A stretch of DNA of 64,000 nucleotides. Source: Acanthacorydalis orientalis. Taxonomy: Eukaryota; Arthropoda; Insecta; Megaloptera; Corydalidae. The DNA lies in contig CM068318.1 in assembly GCA_034766995.1 (NCBI GenBank), positions 7,789,987 to 7,853,986 on the forward strand. Reading direction: 5' to 3'. A model generated the notes under the pieces. The model ran no database searches. It was not told the origin of the DNA and saw only the letters and a list, made by a program, of their open reading frames with translations. Shown piece after piece: positions 49,190 to 61,010 of the stretch. A program made the position numbers and the translations under genes. How positions within the stretch are numbered: the first letter of the stretch is position 1; the number at the start of each line of letters is the position of its first letter.

Positions 49190-49480
49190 AACCAATTGAG
49201 TCTCCTTCATTCTCTGTCTGTTGTGTCAGGTCAGCGTTTTATGTATAACAAAACCACATGGGATAGACAACAATATGTTACCGTGCCCCATACTCCCGCT
49301 GAGCGTTGCCTGCGACACCATAGCAGTCTGCCACACGGCACAATAAACGCTTTTGTGCCGCTGTACCCCTCGGTCTTCTGTATTGAACAATGCCAAAACA
49401 CAACGTGCGCTCAGAATGAATGTGCTTAGATATGTGAAAAACGGTGGGAAGGCGAAATGCGAAAGCAATACGGTACATAA
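49190..49480. other. Complex island
   Basis: GC-richer DNA with TACTCCCGCTGAGCGTTGCC near 49290 and GTGCCGCTGTACCCCTCGG near 49354. Three frames are open (49196-49429 plus, 49226-49528 and 49278-49511 minus), all without domains. Overlap on both strands reflects few stops in GC-richer DNA. Candidate regulatory DNA or unrecognised exon. Confidence 0.35.
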
Positions 49481-49703
49481 GCGGGTGCATTGATCGCTCG
49501 TTTTTTTCCAAGTATATTTTTTTTCCAACTGTATGTTTTTTTTCCGTTTCTTTTTCTATAAGCGTAATTAATTTGATACCGTTGAAGGGAATGGAATAAA
49601 TGCACTATAAAGTTATTATAGTAAGTTTTCTATGAAATTGATTTTCATAAAGGAGGCAATTTTCGTAATAAATAATGACATAATTCCATTACATAAAAAT
49701 ATT

Positions 49704-49767
49704 ATTAGTTGTAGAAATTAATTCCATATCTTTAAATTGAATTAATCATAACACTGTTTTAGATTAA

Positions 49768-49768
<1 letters not shown>
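49704..49768 (+). mobile_element. MITE-1 fragment D, cut by a (TA)n array
   Basis: TTAGTTGTAGAAATTAATTC, then TTTAAATTGAATTAATCA, then TGTTTTAGATTAAAACA match the first 65 bp of MITE-1. At the point where the others read AAATATTTTCTC the sequence turns into TA repeats and no further MITE-1 sequence follows. Confidence 0.75.

Positions 49769-49832
<64 letters not shown>
49769..49832. repeat. (TA)n microsatellite
   Basis: About 62 bp of pure TA. Confidence 0.97.
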
Positions 49833-49835
<3 letters not shown>

Positions 49836-50679
49836 TGAAAACTTTTGCCGCTATTACTACTGTAAATCTAAGACATTTATGAGTATTTCTGTAACTGATG
49901 TTAGCTGAAATCAGCAATAGAAATTGTTGTTCATAGTTTCTATACAATATCTGTACTGTACAATATCTACAATTAGTTAATCTGATTTTCTGTTTAATAT
50001 ATACGTATTTTGATGAAACATACTACTAACTGTTTTAGAAATTTGAACTTCATACAAGCAATTCTCTAATTAAAAATATTATAACAATCTATGTGTAGTA
50101 TTACTGAGACAGTAATAATTATTATTCAAAGAAAATAAAAAATTAAAGTCAAAATTTATAAAATACTACAATATTAATAATTGACCCTTATGTAAATAAT
50201 TGACCCTCACCAAATATTTAATGAAATTTAATTATGACTTGATGATTCTTATGTATTTGTTACTTTTTAATGTTTATTAAAAAATAAATAATTTTATTTA
50301 TAATCATTTTTACTTATTTATAAAAATCGATATCGGACATCAAACTTTTTAGAACACTAAAATATTTTTACATAAATTGTATTTAAATTTGTTTGCGTCA
50401 GCGATCTCCGGCACTTGAACACATATGCACACCCATGGAATTGTTGTGAATAGATTAAAAGCAGTCAAGCAAACAGATACATCGAAAAAAAACAAACTGG
50501 GGATTGATTGATTTAAATTTCCGATACGAGCTATTATATTTGTGTTTTTAAACCTTATCTAATTAATGAATCGTGAAATATGATTCAAAAAATTGACAGA
50601 ATTAATTACGCGAGGGTAATTTAAATTTTATCACTAGAATTAGGTCTACAACACTGGACATTAGCATTTACAATGCATC
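49833..50679. other. AT-rich DNA, no gene seen
   Basis: Nothing recognised. Confidence 0.6.
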
Positions 50680-51320
50680 CCAAACGTTAGATATTCCAAC
50701 CTACACACACAGTATAAAGTTAGTCGTGACACTTGTAGCAACCCGTTCGTCCCGAATTAAAATTCCTACAAAAGACTCGGCCAACACGCATCAGTATGCA
50801 AATGTGTACGTGCAGTAGTACAAGGTGTCAAGCAATTTACAGAGCAATTTGCACACACGTTTGTGGTCGAACCTGCGGTAACATAAAGGTTTTGCAAGCA
50901 CCCGCCCAACGTCCCCGTTCCAATTCACTGAAAAGGCAATCACTATGAAAGAACATTGCACTTCCAGCATCAATCCAACGCAATTCGCGTGCAGCTGTAC
51001 GTATATACTTTTTCCTTTTTTCATTTCTATCTGCATACAACATGTATTTCGATTGAAATGCATGAAATCTATTGTTCTTGTGTATTTATTAGCAACGTAC
51101 CACGGTAGTTGTACCTTTATTCTGTACATTCTTTATATACTTTTTGTTTCCCTTCGCAGCATGTGTCGTTAATTTCTTAACGCTTGTGCCATTTAGAGTA
51201 ATTTGTCTGAAAAGTAGACATACCGCTGCGATTATTCTCAGTTAGTAATTAAATAAATGAGATTTTTTTCTACAGCAACGACATAAGCAGGAGTGGATGC
51301 ACTCGTACGTAACAACATGT
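50680..51320. other. Complex island
   Basis: CG-containing block, with CACCCGCCCAACGTCCCC near 50900 and GGTAGTTGTACC near 51104. A 112-codon minus frame (50791-51129), a second minus frame and a plus frame (50945-51172) overlap. None has a recognised domain, though the minus frame is Cys-rich. Candidate regulatory DNA; exon not excluded. Confidence 0.35.
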
Positions 51321-51941
51321 GAAAAGTGAGTGAAAAGATCTTTAATTAACGTACGATTTAATGTGTTTTAAAGGTTCTTGAACCGAACTTGCATTATAAT
51401 TTCAATTATTCTTTAAATATACACTCTTATAAAAAATCCATTATAAATAATAAAAATTTTAAGAAAGTAAGATTTAAATTGCAAATAAAAAAACTATACT
51501 TATAATATTCTATTAATAATTTAATTAAAGTTTTATTAAATTTAAGAATAATTATTTCAATAAATGGCCTTTTGTGTACAAAAACTGATATTTTTAAAAA
51601 TATGATGTTATCAAAAACAAAAGCGTCTCTATATATTTTCACTACTAAATGAAAAATAAAATTTAGTTTGTAACTTTTCCAAGCTGTACATTTTAGATGC
51701 ATGACAACACATCTGCAAATTAAATATTACATACTAACTACAAAAACTACATAAAACTCGTTGTATATTTTTTATATTCAGCTGTTTGCATTTAATAATT
51801 AATTAAATATTATCTTTGTACTTTTTAGATTAAAAGGAGTTACGTGGGAAGTATTTAACAACATTGCCTAAAGCGTATGTGGGTAGCAAAAGGTTAAGAT
51901 TAATATCGTTTACAATTAATTATTAAACATACACTTATACT

Positions 51942-51943
<2 letters not shown>
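51321..51943. other. AT-rich DNA, no gene seen
   Basis: The 91-codon minus frame 51427-51702 has AT-driven composition (Ile, Lys, Phe, Asn) and no motif. Confidence 0.6.

Positions 51944-52011
<68 letters not shown>
51944..52011. repeat. Compound (CA)n-(TA)n microsatellite
   Basis: CA for about 17 bp, then TA for about 50 bp. Confidence 0.97.
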
Positions 52012-52012
<1 letters not shown>

Positions 52013-52389
52013 TGAAAAGATGACCGAAAAATAAAGTTCAAAGAGGAAGCTTGTCTGATAAACATATTTAATGTTATATTTTCATAAATTTATTTTAAGG
52101 CATCATTGATTTGAACACTACTGATTTAAATAAATTTCTAGGAATTATAAAAAATATACATAGTGTTTTAACAATTAAATAGATGAAGGTTTAAAAGAAA
52201 ACGAAGATAATTGAAAAATGGTGTGGTATAAACCTGATATTGTTTACAATATTTGGTTATTACATCATTTTATGCAGGTAAACGATGTTTCTAATAAAAA
52301 AAAATATCAATATATTCCTCGGTTTAATATAAAGACAGCTTCAATACCTGTCAAAAAGACGAAACACAAATATATGACTTAATAAGTAG

Positions 52390-52790
52390 AAAAATTCATT
52401 CTGTCAGCACGAGCACGATATAAAATCACCAATTTCTTGCTGGCACAAGCTAACCAGAATCTGTATGAAATAGAAGCTCAAACGGTAACACACGCCTGCC
52501 TGTCGGTTTGCCCTTCTGACTGCCTTTGCACAACACGTTATACACTGTGCACGTCTTCAACAAGATGTAATCTCTGGCCTCGGTCCATTGTGCGCGCGGA
52601 ATACAGCAGCAGAAGTAGTAACAAGTTCTTTTGCAAGTGGTTACCGACAGAGCATCCGCTTGTCAGCTTTTATAATGCAGTGGGACGAACTACCGAAGTC
52701 ACGCTGTGTAAATGAAACGTGGCTGAAAAGTCTTATTCAGTGTCGGTATGCGTGCATGTCTCAATTTTACAATATATCATTATTCTGTAG
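52390..52790. other. Complex island with an open frame
   Basis: The plus frame 52437-52715 opens at TTG, not ATG, is Cys- and Ser-rich (HACLSVCPSDC), and has no recognised family. A second frame, 52588-52842, overlaps. CG dinucleotides are frequent. It may be part of an exon or noncoding regulatory DNA. Confidence 0.3.
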
Positions 52791-52887
52791 AGAAATTCGA
52801 TTAAATTTTCAATGTATTGAATTTCCTCGCTTTAATAAATAAGCTTGTTGTTATACTTTATCGAATAAACACATTTTATTCACTTCT

Positions 52888-52912
52888 ATGGATATATATA
52901 TATATATATATA
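52888..52912. repeat. (TA)n microsatellite
   Basis: About 24 bp of TA. Confidence 0.9.
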
Positions 52913-53616
52913 TTCGTTTTCTTTTCAACTTTCTGCTTTAAATTATTGTCAATTTTTCACTTCAATGAAATAATAATCAGAATGTTCTCGTACACGTGTA
53001 AAAATATATTATTTTGTTAAATGATTTTCATAAGAACTAATTTATATATATATACATATGTCTTTCTCTAAATACTTATTCCCTAATTATAAAAAAATAA
53101 ATAAGAAAAAAAAAACACGAATTAAGTTTTATTCACAATTTTTATTATCTTTCTAAATTAATCCAATTTTCGGCAGTTATTAACACTTTTTAAATCCCAT
53201 TCCAATAAAATCTTTTTTGTTTGGAGTTCAAAATCAATGATCACTTTTTTGAAATCATTTCAAATGTTTACTTCTAAATAGCAAACCGACAGACATTAAA
53301 CAATATTTGATTAAAATGGCGGATTTGGCACTAGATATCATCCGTTAAAATTGAAATTATTTAATATTCAAAATTTCGTTTTTATCGAATGATAGTGATT
53401 GTTATCATAATACAACATGGCATATTTTGTTGATTATCCGAGGATGATTACATTTGAAGTTATCGAGAAATTTAATCAATTGATTGTGTGTAATTAGATT
53501 GATTTGTTTGGGAGTAATGAATCACAAACTTTTTTAGTTCCACCAAATTACAGCTATAAACTATTATATATAAAAGTGTATTATAATAGAGACTCAAATA
53601 AATATGATCTATTCTG

Positions 53617-53620
<4 letters not shown>

Positions 53621-53670
<50 letters not shown>
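53621..53670. repeat. (TA)n microsatellite
   Basis: About 48 bp of TA. Confidence 0.97.
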
Positions 53671-53785
53671 CTGAACTTAATTCAAAAAGTAGATATAATA
53701 ATTAAAAAATATTATTTACATCAAACAAATTCATATTTAGATTTTGGTAGAATGGTAAAAATATCAATATTAATTTTGATAAATA

Positions 53786-53787
<2 letters not shown>

Positions 53788-53823
<36 letters not shown>

Positions 53824-53842
53824 AGAGAGAGAGAGAGAGAGC
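53788..53842. repeat. Compound (TA)n-(GA)n microsatellite
   Basis: TA for about 32 bp, then AAGAGAGA for about 20 bp. Confidence 0.97.
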
Positions 53843-54127
53843 AGGAAAATTTAAATTATTTCATATTGCAGTTATGAACGAGCTACGCTTAGATAAATTA
53901 ATACGAGTGAAGAACATAAAATCATTTCAGAAATTGATTTATAAGAAGCATTCATGCGAAACATGTAAATGCATTTAGATGAACATTTTAAAATAATTTC
54001 GTTTTTCCCTTCTTCCAAATAAAAGTGCTAGGACTGCTTGATAGCATAACGTTAATGCTCTATACGTTGAAACACGGTTTAAGTAAATGGCAAATGTAGA
54101 TGGGGATGAAAGATATCTATTTTATAC

Positions 54128-54206
54128 ATTCATACATATACTTATATACATATATATATATATATATATATACATATGTGTGTATGTGTATGTGTATGTA
54201 TGTGTT
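54128..54206. repeat. Compound (TA)n-(TG)n microsatellite
   Basis: TACA/TATA units, a TA run, then TGTGTATG units. Confidence 0.93.
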
Positions 54207-54654
54207 GTTTGTCTGGATGTATTCTTTTTTACTTATTTTTACTGTTGAAAATATTAATAACTGAATTCATTTTGATTTATAAATCACATCGTACAAAAAA
54301 GTCTGTTGAAACTGTGTGATGTATTATTTTTAATTTTGAAAATATTTGTTCAAATTGTAATTTATCTTGTGAAAATATTTTTACGTAACCTGACAGTAGG
54401 TGTACGCACGATAATTAATTAAAATCGATTAAAACGTTCATAAAATTTAATGCGCATAGCAAAAATAGCATATTTCACTCAGAGAGTTAGAATCGTTTTT
54501 TTATCATTTGATGGATTTCGATACAAAATTATTGACTAGTAAACATTTATATATTCCGTGATAAATATTAAATTATTTTATAAATAGATTTTATTATTAT
54601 ATTTTAAATGAAATAATTTAGATTTTCCTGATTTCGATCCTCAAAATATCACAA

Positions 54655-55081
54655 ATTGTTTTGTATGACTTTACTTCATCTGTCAGGTAACTGACGAATC
54701 CCTTGTTCAAAAATAAATGGCAGCCTTGAGTCAAAGGAGTCAAATACATTTTTTAACTTCTATTGTTTTAGTATTTTTTTGCATGTTTTATTCGTTATAA
54801 CACCTTTTCCCAAAACTGAACAAGTTATTCTCGAGGTTTAATCATCATTTTTTCTAACTCGAATTGAAAAAGTATGCAATGTCTAATATGCTGCTTTTCG
54901 GATACCGTGTTCATTAATTTTTTGTGAGGTTATGCCAACTACTTGACTAAGATCTATATAGTGTTTTTACATTTTAAGGCTGGCACTTTAAAATTCTAAA
55001 TCATCGAGAAAATATTTTAATTTAAAACAAAGAGTTATGATCGGTTCAATTTAAAGACACAGAATTAATTTTCACACCTAA
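54655..55081 (-). mobile_element. MITE-1 copy E, 5'-truncated on the left
   Basis: Same orientation as copy A. The right end is intact (read inward: TTAGGTGTGAAAATTAATTC). The left end lacks the terminal repeat and starts inside the transposase C-terminal segment: GTCAGGTAACTGACGAATCC is the complement of the GIRQLPD coding block. Contains TGCATGTTTTATTCG and AAGTATGCAATGTCTAATAT as in copy C. Confidence 0.82.
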
Positions 55082-55330
55082 CATATAAATAAAATAATAA
55101 AAAATCAACTTTCCATATCTACAATTAGTATAAATAGTGAACATAGAGAATTATAGCAACTAATTTCTAGATGATTAATGAAAAGAAAAATATCATCAAA
55201 TAAATCTTATATAATTGGTTACTCATTGTGATTGAGTTATAATAAGAATTATCACAAAGCGTACAATCTAATTATATTAAGTTTTTTTTTGTATTAATAT
55301 ATGAGAAATGATTATTTAATAATGATAATT
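55082..55330. other. AT-rich DNA, no gene seen
   Basis: Nothing recognised. Confidence 0.6.
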
Positions 55331-55356
55331 ATATATATATATATATATATATATAC
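55331..55356. repeat. (TA)n microsatellite
   Basis: About 26 bp of TA. Confidence 0.93.
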
Positions 55357-55429
55357 ACGAATATATGTATGATTTTGTATGTGTACTTAATATCATAGGA
55401 GAACAAATAAAATCTGAACGTATTTATCA

Positions 55430-56130
55430 ATGTAACATAAAGCGATCGGAATGAGTATCGATCATCGTCGGCCGTTTAAATCAAGCATTAGTGACTCATA
55501 AACTTTAACGTACCGAATGATTAGTCTCATCTAATCAGTGAACCTCTGGCAGTCGAATTCCCGTACGAGCGCCGGGGGCTCGAAGCCGTGGCAGTTGACG
55601 AGGCGAATGAATAGGATTTATGTTTGTCCGTTATGATTGATTTAGCAATACAAATTGGCGTATTCGGCTCGTATTCGAACGCGTTTCGTTGTTATTATTA
55701 ATACCGTTTATAAATTCCATGCTAATAAACAATCTGGCTTCGTCAGGTTTAACGTCGATGATTTTCGGGACAAGTGAATGCGGTACGCGGACACGACGAC
55801 CTACAACGATTTTGCATATCGAGCGAACACTGCCGCACAGACTAACCGACCGACAGATCGGACCAGTGCAGTGGAAATATCTAGCACCGACGCTAATAAA
55901 TTAATCAGTGGAAAATGAATAGGGGCTGATGCTATTCGACAGAGCTCTCGCTGCCCATTTGAATATCATTATATATTTTTTTTATCGCGTATCGGTATCT
56001 GATATTGAACGTTGTGTGTACGATTGAATTTTTCGCGGGTGTAGGAAAATATGCAGAATGGATTCTAGTGATACGATCGGCATTTTTAACGATTTTCGGA
56101 GTGTTTTTCTCTCTCATTGTTGAAATACCT
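55430..56130. promoter_or_regulatory. Candidate regulatory island with paired GATTAG/CTAATC sites
   Basis: The largest complex island besides 34.8 kb. It contains the inverted pair TGATTAG/CTAATCA with a 6-base gap (55518-55537), the hairpin CGAGC/GCTCG around GCCGGGG near 55566-55582, TAATAAATTAATCAG near 55892, and CCCATTTGAATATCATT near 55953. These are homeodomain- and POU-like cores. Overlapping short frames on both strands (55689-55904, 56005-56205, 55932-56117 minus) have no domain. The call is an inference from motif clustering; conservation would decide it. Confidence 0.4.
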
Positions 56131-56233
56131 TTTTCTTATAAAACGTTTCTTTTAGAGAGAATTAAATACTTTTTTTTAAATTTAAAAATATCGACCGAAC
56201 TCTAATTTAATTACAATTGTCTAAAAACTCAGT

Positions 56234-56258
56234 GTATATATATATATATATATATTTG
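56234..56258. repeat. (TA)n microsatellite
   Basis: Short TA run. Confidence 0.9.
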
Positions 56259-56654
56259 TCTTTTAAATAAATGTTAAGACAACAAATGTAGATGAAAAGA
56301 ATTATAAAATATTACTTAACTACTATATTACTTAACTATTTTCATATTGGATATATTTATTTTTTTAAAAAACTGAAGTAATTAAGGAGAAAACAAATAA
56401 AAAAATTAAAAAAATATTAGTTTTCAAAGTATTATTGAAAACTTTAATTAATATCAGTATTTATCTAGTTTGATCATCAGTTAAAAATCTTAACTACAGT
56501 TAAAAAAACACAAAAAGTATTTATAAAAAAATAAAACTAGATGATTTATTGGTTTATTATATTTCTATCTCTTAAAAACATGACAATCCAGATAAAGATT
56601 AATATTTATAAGAAAATAGTTATTGCTTCCTCTCTTTCCCCTTCACTCACTCTC

Positions 56655-56682
56655 TTGCTCTCTCTCTCTCTCTATATATATA

Positions 56683-56727
<45 letters not shown>
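56655..56727. repeat. Compound (CT)n-(TA)n microsatellite
   Basis: CT for about 18 bp, then TA with one TTTA break. Confidence 0.97.
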
Positions 56728-56730
<3 letters not shown>

Positions 56731-56883
56731 ACTGTGTGTATATGTGTAATGAAAAACAAATTCAAAAATGATATTTAATCCTTTATTTCTCTGCCAGAAA
56801 TCAAAAGTTAAATACAGAATAAATTTTATTTCTATTACTTCACCGAAAAATAAAAAAAAAAATATTCACACAGAAAAATACTA

Positions 56884-56887
<4 letters not shown>

Positions 56888-56940
<53 letters not shown>
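56888..56940. repeat. (TA)n microsatellite
   Basis: About 52 bp of TA. Confidence 0.97.
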
Positions 56941-56941
<1 letters not shown>

Positions 56942-57271
56942 GATTTTATATATTGTTTTGACATATACTGTCTGAAACATCATTAAGTTTCATAGTATTT
57001 AAAAAGACATTCGTAAATAACCTAATTAAATTTCGAAAACAATATTTATGTCAAAAGTTTATTTAAATGAAACAAAGTTGGACGAGTTTATTTAAAATTT
57101 TATTTCTCTGAAATTGTATATAATGGTATTTTGTCGAGTGTTGTTACCGGCGAAATTTATACACTATGAAAATATCTATAACGTTTTAATTATATTTGAA
57201 TGCGTACATAACAATGCTTATAACATTTCAAGTATCAATAAACGTTGTAAGGTTTATTTCAATTAAAGTTT

Positions 57272-57273
57272 TA

Positions 57274-57342
<69 letters not shown>
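57272..57342. repeat. (TA)n microsatellite
   Basis: About 70 bp of TA. Confidence 0.97.
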
Positions 57343-57345
<3 letters not shown>

Positions 57346-57472
57346 AATGAATATACATTTACAAGCACAAAATAAAAAATAATGGAAATGTGTTCTATCT
57401 CTTCTAAACAAATATATTTATTCACAAAGACGATCCGAAATCTTTTTATTATTCATAAAAACACAAAGAAAA

Positions 57473-57477
<5 letters not shown>

Positions 57478-57512
<35 letters not shown>

Positions 57513-57556
57513 TAGAAATGGATTTTTATTCATAATATATATATATATATATATAA
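57478..57556. repeat. Two (TA)n arrays
   Basis: TA at 57478-57511 and 57536-57556, separated by AGTAGAAATGGATTTTTATT. Confidence 0.95.
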
Positions 57557-57940
57557 TTTGATACCCATTGAAATTATTAATAAATACAATATTGATTTAA
57601 TAATTTCAATTTCCCACATTTAAAGGGCATATATTTAAATTATTTAAAATAATTACATTAATAATTTAATATCAATTATGTATTTTATGAAAAACTACAT
57701 TAATTTTTAATTTCCAATGTTTTTTATCAAAATAATCAATTTTAATAATTATAAATAGATGTTAAAAGGACATTTTTTGTCAATAAATTATTGTTATTTT
57801 TATAAATACAACATAATATTAATTAACAATAATGAATGAGTAACAACTGAAATAATAACAAGTAAAAAAAATATTATTGCAGTAAAACAGTACTTGTTTC
57901 ATATGAAATGAAAACGAAACAGTTCTGTGCTAGGTGCTTT
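57557..57940. other. AT-rich DNA, no gene seen
   Basis: Nothing recognised. Confidence 0.6.
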
Positions 57941-58062
57941 AAGGATGATGGTATTACCATAGAAATATGCATATTGACATGAAAAATGATCAATAATCAT
58001 TTATTAAACAATATTTAATTAAATAAATTTGTGGTTAGTGGGATGAGTGAAAAATTCATTTT
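57941..58062 (-). repeat. DR-1 copy, reverse, well preserved
   Basis: AAGGATGATGGTATTACCAT, AGAAATATGCATATTGACAT, GAAAAATGATCAATAATCAT, TTATTAAACAATATTT, then TTTGTGGTTAGTGGGATGAG. Confidence 0.8.
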
Positions 58063-58344
58063 TGAAAATAATATGTATTTAAAATATGAAATAAATGTTA
58101 TAAAATCTGTTGTTATTTCATGTAATTACATTTTTTAACATTTATTGAAAATTAAATTAAGCATTATTTGATTATTTATTCTGAATATGAATCTATTATT
58201 TAATAAAATAATTTAATTTTTAATTTTATTATTTTTATCTGTTATTTTTTATTATTTAATAACATAATATGAAAATTTCATCATTATTTTTTTTTGTGTA
58301 CCTACCGTTCATTATTTATTGTGAATCTTATAGGTCAGATGTAA

Positions 58345-58498
58345 TTTATTTTCTTCTATGACCGGTTATGATTTAGTTATATTTAGGTAGAAATTGAACT
58401 GAACTTACAATTCAACATTCATCAACATTTAACATTCATCATCTTCAAGATCAACTTGAAGATGATGAATGTTAAAACTGGTCACAGAAGAAATAAAC
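58345..58498. repeat. Nested inverted repeat with a perfect 22-bp stem
   Basis: Inner stem at 58428-58449 and 58455-58476 with a 5-base loop: TTTAACATTCATCATCTTCA pairs exactly with its partner. Outer arms TTATTTTCTTCTATGACCGG (about 58347-58366) and CTGGTCACAGAAGAAATAAA (about 58478-58497) also pair, with few mismatches. About 60 bp of extra sequence lies on the left side between the two stems. Confidence 0.9.
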
Positions 58499-58710
58499 TC
58501 ACGCATGATTTACATGTATCACTTAGATCAATATTTATAAACAAGATGAAAGAGTTGACAACATAAATTAAATAGTTAATTCGGTTGAATATTATAATTA
58601 ATTATATCTATATAAAATTCTATCTACATTCAACAGTCAATAAAATACAAAAATTAAACTACCGAACTACATAAATACTTAAAACCAAACAAAATATACA
58701 AAAATTCGAA

Positions 58711-58714
58711 CATG

Positions 58715-58763
<49 letters not shown>
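58711..58763. repeat. (TA)n cluster
   Basis: TA with a TACA break. Confidence 0.95.
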
Positions 58764-58766
<3 letters not shown>

Positions 58767-58910
58767 ATAAAAATAACTTTTAATTCAAAAAAATTAAATG
58801 ATTTGAACTAAATTTTAATAAATTGTCATTTTAACAAAACTGTTGAAAAAAAGATAGAGATATTTTTTTAAATCCATTATATAATATTTTTACTGCTATT
58901 TGATGAATTT

Positions 58911-58936
58911 ATATATATATATATATATATATATAA
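58911..58936. repeat. (TA)n microsatellite
   Basis: Short TA run. Confidence 0.93.
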
Positions 58937-59188
58937 ACACAAAAATCAAACAGGAATCAACGCTTTGATGTAATAAAAAATTGTTTGAAGTCTGTTTGTG
59001 AATCACCACTCGTTTACTTTCACAGTTTCATCGGATTTATCAAAGTACACAAAACGGCATAATCATTCGTTTAATTTTTTCATTTGTTTAATTAAAATGT
59101 GCATTCATAATTTATTACTCATTTAAAAGAACGAGAGGAAAATAATGAAAGTACATATTTACACACACCTTTATACATACACACAAAT

Positions 59189-59192
59189 ACAT

Positions 59193-59250
<58 letters not shown>

Positions 59251-59252
59251 GC
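59189..59252. repeat. Compound (CA)n-(TA)n-(CA) microsatellite
   Basis: CA, then TA, then ACACACGCG. The trailing CA is an exception to the usual order. Confidence 0.95.
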
Positions 59253-59574
59253 GTGGGTACATACATTAAGCCAGAATTTTAAATCGTAAATGAAAAAGTC
59301 TTGTTATTATTTGCGTAATACTGTAATGAATTATAAATGACTAAATTTTTTTATTATTATGATGTATGTGCCATATAAAAATGCGAACATATCAAATAAT
59401 TCCGATACTTTAATACAATAGAATCGCAATAAATTTATTAAATTTTAATTAATGTGTAAATATTAATGGACCCTAATTGAATATAAATAATAGATTTACT
59501 GTAATAGCAATATAATGCGAACAAAATAATGTAACACATATTTTACAGGAATATAAAATATCAATATGTCTACA

Positions 59575-59678
59575 TATATATATATAAATATATATATATA
59601 CATTAATATGTATTTATGTATATATATATATACATAAATACATATTAATATATATATTTATATATATATATATATAAT
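59575..59678. repeat. Long palindrome embedded in a TA-rich tract
   Basis: Perfect self-complementarity over 48 bp (59602-59649), centred between 59625 and 59626, with non-TA marks ATTAATATGTATTTATG and their mirror. Pairing continues with isolated mismatches to about 59578 and 59673. Confidence 0.9.
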
Positions 59679-59681
59679 ATA

Positions 59682-60355
59682 ATGTGTCCTGTACATAAAG
59701 ATGTTCCTTATTCATATACAGATTTAGAATTGAAAAATGAATACGAAATTTTATATAGAAATACGGTCATTGAAACTTCGTTAAACTCGGGTTTTATAAT
59801 TCTGTTACTAGAGTTTTTTTTTTGTTTAATTTTATATAGATGCCTGTTTTTCATTCCAAAAAATACGATTTTTCTATTTCACTGAATTTAACAGGGTGTT
59901 AAATCAATTTTCAATAAATATCGAAAATACACTCTTCAGTTTAAAATAGATTAAAATGTATAAATTGACATAACTAATAACACACATTTTTTACAATAAT
60001 TTAAATAATCAGAATAAGTTAAATATACATTTTTTTTCATTTACTCTCTTAATATTCTTTCAAAAATACAACTGACTTGAATCAGTTTCAAATAAGTAGT
60101 TACTAATTTCACTGATAACAAGAACCGTATAATAGAGAGTAAAAATCTATATTTATATCAAACATCTAATTCGAACATATCTGAAATCAGTACATATTCA
60201 ACATGCAATGGGAACAGTATCTTATATGATTTAACAAAGAGAGAATTGTTGGTTTAATGGTACCACAGAATTCAACTTCTTATCTACCACATATATGCCA
60301 AACACGACAGAAATACTTAACTTGTCTGTACTCCGAAAACAATTTCACAATTTAC

Positions 60356-60360
<5 letters not shown>
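59682..60360. other. AT-rich DNA, no gene seen
   Basis: A 67-codon plus frame (59682-59885) starts at ATG but is unlike any family seen. Its hydrophobic C-terminal half could look like a membrane helix, as is common in translated T-rich DNA. Confidence 0.5.

Positions 60361-60410
<50 letters not shown>
60361..60410. repeat. (TA)n microsatellite
   Basis: About 47 bp of TA. Confidence 0.97.
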
Positions 60411-60411
<1 letters not shown>

Positions 60412-60514
60412 GTATGTATAAACAATAGTAAATGTAATCACAGTATTATGTATATAGATAACTAAATTATTTACCTATGTATGAATGTTAATAAGATTTC
60501 ACTATTTGTATAAA

Positions 60515-60582
60515 TATATTATATATATAATCATATATATTGTATATATATATACGTGTGTGTGTGTTTGTGTGTGTATGAT
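60515..60582. repeat. (TA)n cluster passing into (TG)n
   Basis: TA with ATCATA and TTGTA breaks, then CGTGTGTGTGTG. Confidence 0.93.
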
Positions 60583-60935
60583 ATTTGTAGTGTTTTAGAT
60601 TAGTTTTCATTCTAATATGTATGTAAAGAGTGGGTAGTTTTAATATTTTGTTGGGAAATCGTATTTTCTAGCAATGAAATATGTTTTCCTAATAAAATCG
60701 CTTTTGACGTATATTGAATTTAAAATAAACTTTAATTTCGTTATAAATATATACACAAATGGAATAATCAGGTACATAAATTGACTTGTAATAAAAAATA
60801 TTGCTTTATAAGTTATTACATTTTAAGAAAATATATTATATAATTAGTTAGTTAAACAATGGAAAATCAATACTAATTACTAGTAAATCTATGTTTAATT
60901 TTCATCTGAAATAAAAGCATGAATAATATTTTTTT

Positions 60936-60936
<1 letters not shown>

Positions 60937-60983
<47 letters not shown>

Positions 60984-61010
60984 TGTGTGTATATACATAT
61001 ATATATGTAA
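60937..61010. repeat. Compound (TA)n-(TG)n-(TA)n microsatellite
   Basis: TA for about 43 bp, GCGTGTGTGT, then TA units. Confidence 0.95.

Noticed and set aside
50791..51129. 112-codon minus-strand frame
   Set aside because: Two other frames overlap it, there is no family motif, and the Cys pattern is irregular.
52437..52715. Cys-rich 92-residue frame
   Set aside because: It opens at TTG, has no in-frame ATG near its start, no recognised domain and no signal peptide. It is kept only as an island note.
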